Of a stretch of 64,000 nt of DNA, positions 62,185 to 64,000 are shown piece by piece. Location: assembly GCF_044377035.1 (NCBI RefSeq), contig NZ_JBILJW010000014.1:1-64000 (forward strand), read 5' to 3'. The stretch comes from Silanimonas sp044377035 (GTDB lineage: Bacteria; Pseudomonadota; Gammaproteobacteria; Xanthomonadales; Xanthomonadaceae). Each line of letters begins with the position of its first letter. The first letter of the stretch is position 1. The notes beneath the pieces were generated by a model. That model saw only the letters and a program-made list of their open reading frames with translations. It was not told where the DNA came from and made no database searches. The position numbers and the translations under genes are program-made.

Positions 62185-63483
62185 TCAGCCCTGCTCGCGC
62201 GCCACGGCGCGCCAGCCGATGTCGTTGCGGTGCAGTTCGTTCGCCCACGAGATCTTGGCGACAGCCTCGTAAGCCTTGCGCTGCGCCTCGCGGATGTCCG
62301 CCCCCTTGGCGCACACACAAAGCACGCGCCCGCCGCTGGTCTTCACCGCGCCGTCGTCGAGCACGGCACCGGCATGGAAGACCTTGGCGAAGGCCGGCAC
62401 GGCATCGAGGCCGTGGATCACGTCGCCGGTGATCGGCGTTTCGGGATAGGGCTTGGCGGCCATCACCACGCCGAGCGCGGGTTCGGGCGACCAGCGGGCT
62501 TCGATCGCGTTGAGTTTGCCGTCGATGGCCGCTTCGACGAGATCGACCAGGTCGGAGTCGAGGCGCAGCATCACCGGCTGGGTTTCCGGATCGCCGAAGC
62601 GCACGTTGAACTCGATGACTTTGGGCGCGCCGTGCGCGTCGATCATCAGGCCGGCGTAGAGGAAGCCGGTGAAGGGCACGCCATCGGCCGCCATGCCGCG
62701 CACCGTGGGCTCCACGACCTCGCGCATGACGCGGGCATGCACCTCGGGCGTGACCACGGGGGCGGGCGAGTAGGCGCCCATGCCGCCGGTGTTCGGGCCG
62801 GTGTCGCCATCGCCGACGCGCTTGTGGTCCTGCGAAGTGGCCATCGGCAGCGCGTTCACGCCGTCGACCATCGAGATGAAGCTGGCCTCCTCGCCGTCGA
62901 GGAAATCCTCGATGACGACACGCGATCCGGCGCTGCCGAAAGCGTTGCCGGCCAATATGTCGCGCACGGCGTCTTCAGCCTCGGCCACGCTCATCGCGAC
63001 GATCACGCCCTTGCCGGCGGCGAGGCCGTCGGCCTTCACCACGATGCGGGTGTCGTTGAGCTCAGCGGTGCGCGCGCGGATGTAGGCGCAGGCCGCATCG
63101 ACCTCGGTGAACACCTCGTAGCCCGCGGTGGGAATGCCATGGCGCTTGAGGAAATCCTTGGCGAAGGACTTGCTGCCTTCGAGCTGCGCGGCCTTCGTCG
63201 TCGGCCCGAAGATGCGAAGGCCAGCGGCGCGGAAACGATCCACCACGCCGGCCACCAGCGGCGCCTCGGGACCGACCACGGTCAGCGCGACGCCTTCGCG
63301 CTGCACCAGCGCGAGCAGGCCGTCGAGGTCGGTGGCCTTGGTGTCGACGTTGCGGCACTTGGCTTCGGTGGCGGTGCCGGAGTTGCCGGGCGCGACAAGC
63401 ACTTCGCTGACGCACGCGCTCTGCGCGAGCTTCCAGGCCAGCGCGTGCTCGCGGCCGCCGTTGCCGATGACGAGGATTTTCAT
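62185..63483 (-). CDS. purD: Phosphoribosylamine--glycine ligase
   Basis: Second step of purine synthesis: phosphoribosylamine + glycine + ATP to GAR. 432 residues. MKILVIGNGGREHALAWKLA, the ATP-grasp core (IVVKADGLAAGKGVIVA, VIEDFLDGEEASFISMVDG, DHKRVGDGDTGPNTGGMGAYSP) and the metal site VIEFNVRFGDPETQ are all present at standard length. No riboswitch was seen and purH is not in the window. Its ATG overlaps the GNAT gene stop by four bases (ATGA). Confidence 0.97.
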   Translation of the reverse strand: MKILVIGNGGREHALAWKLAQSACVSEVLVAPGNSGTATEAKCRNVDTKATDLDGLLALVQREGVALTVVGPEAPLVAGVVDRFRAAGLRIFGPTTKAAQLEGSKSFAKDFLKRHGIPTAGYEVFTEVDAACAYIRARTAELNDTRIVVKADGLAAGKGVIVAMSVAEAEDAVRDILAGNAFGSAGSRVVIEDFLDGEEASFISMVDGVNALPMATSQDHKRVGDGDTGPNTGGMGAYSPAPVVTPEVHARVMREVVEPTVRGMAADGVPFTGFLYAGLMIDAHGAPKVIEFNVRFGDPETQPVMLRLDSDLVDLVEAAIDGKLNAIEARWSPEPALGVVMAAKPYPETPITGDVIHGLDAVPAFAKVFHAGAVLDDGAVKTSGGRVLCVCAKGADIREAQRKAYEAVAKISWANELHRNDIGWRAVAREQG

Positions 63484-63983
63484 GAGGGGCTGCCTTCGCG
63501 AAGATTCAAAAGTTGCATGGACACGAGTTTTTGGCCGCCCGCAACGCGTTGTTGCCCGATCTCGCGGAAGCCGAGTCGATCGTGGAAGGCCTTCGAGCCG
63601 GGGTTCGGCGGATCGAGGTTGTATTCGCAGACGAGGGCGTTGATGCCTTGCTGGCGCGCGTGATCAGACAGGTGCTGGTAGAGCTGCTTTCCGATGCCTT
63701 GGCCGGCGGCGCGGGCATCGACCACGATGCGATCGATGTAGACGAAGCGCGGCAGGCGAGCGGCGAACCAGCGGAAGTTATCGTTGTCGTAGGCCGCCGT
63801 CTCGTCCATCGCCAGCAGGAAGGCCACGGCCTCGCCCTTGTGCTCGACCACCCAGTGCGCGCAGGCGAGGGCATCGAGCTCGGCGAGACGCGCCGCGTCC
63901 ATGGCGCTGGTCTGCGCCACCTCCGCCGCGTTCAGCGCGACGATGCGCGCGTGGTCGGCGGCGGTGGCGGGGCGGAGCGGCAC
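63480..63983 (-). CDS. GNAT-family N-acetyltransferase, start possibly beyond the window
   Basis: 167 residues as drawn from GTG 63983. LRPATAADHARIVALNAAEV is the usual GNAT opening; DRIVVDARAAGQGIGKQLYQHL is the acetyl-CoA loop, and NPGSKAFHDRLGFREIG the last conserved part. Substrate unknown. The frame remains open to the window edge (codons TEEQP before the GTG), so the real start may lie outside. Overlaps purD by four bases, same operon. Confidence 0.85.
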   Translation of the reverse strand: MPLRPATAADHARIVALNAAEVAQTSAMDAARLAELDALACAHWVVEHKGEAVAFLLAMDETAAYDNDNFRWFAARLPRFVYIDRIVVDARAAGQGIGKQLYQHLSDHARQQGINALVCEYNLDPPNPGSKAFHDRLGFREIGQQRVAGGQKLVSMQLLNLREGSPS

Positions 63984-64000
63984 CGGCTGTTCTTCAGTGC

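Overview
The window is high-GC, densely packed chromosomal DNA from a gammaproteobacterium, most likely of the order Lysobacterales (Xanthomonadales). Reasons: the ATP synthase proteins resemble the Xanthomonas forms as I remember them; there is an AcnD/PrpF pair, a large TonB-dependent receptor, a DUF2058 protein, an LplT-PlsC fusion, an HU homologue with a Lys/Ala tail, and many hybrid histidine kinases. No plasmid, phage, IS element or CRISPR array was seen. Genus cannot be fixed by eye.

Layout. (1) 1-7.4 kb: the 3' end of a 5S rRNA with its terminator, then the complete F-type ATP synthase operon atpIBEFHAGDC. (2) 7.4-18.2 kb: glmU and glmS, the two UDP-GlcNAc enzymes, flank an opposite-strand six-gene operon: periplasmic adaptor, ABC ATPase, two FtsX/MacB-type permeases, an NtrC-type regulator and its histidine kinase. 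A near-consensus sigma-54 promoter lies before the adaptor, so the operon probably controls itself. (3) 18-29.6 kb: housekeeping and membrane genes (HU-like protein, LOG protein, free-Met-sulfoxide reductase, phospholipase-D lipoprotein, TMEM175-like protein, bioD, a QueD-like protein, a hydrolase). (4) 27-34 kb: a TonB-dependent receptor divergent from a Tat-exported PhoD phosphatase, then a cNMP-binding patatin lipase. (5) 34-39 kb: a phosphorelay cluster (hybrid kinase, response regulator, an Hpt-like protein without its histidine, a FixJ-type regulator). (6) 39-42.7 kb: DUF2058, a relic of a P-type ATPase tail, TlpA, DDAH-type amidinohydrolase, lipase, DUF2237, tRNA-Met. (7) 42.9-48.9 kb: acnD-prpF-kef antiporter, then rppH. 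(8) 49-49.8 kb: bfd under a strong promoter overlapped by a Fur-like palindrome, then bfr. (9) 49.9-55 kb: a second hybrid kinase coupled to a two-receiver protein with degenerate GGDEF/EAL domains. (10) 55-64 kb: DUF4126, DUF6776, bactofilin, erpA, nudC, ampE, a structured intergenic repeat, the LplT-PlsC fusion, GST, purD and a GNAT acetyltransferase.

The most surprising observation is in atpD: the beta subunit lacks a contiguous, normally invariant block of about 22 residues (starting PADDLTDP, ending HLDATVV), in frame, while everything around it is intact. That is either a sequence artefact or a drastic change to a core enzyme. Other leads are the sigma-54-controlled export operon, an 8-C run that decides whether two signalling ORFs are fused, the Hpt protein without its phospho-acceptor, and an 18-bp perfect inverted repeat in the one long gene-free stretch (59.2-59.55 kb). 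Starts were chosen from conserved N-termini, ribosome sites and promoter positions. All functions are read from motifs by eye, without database searches.
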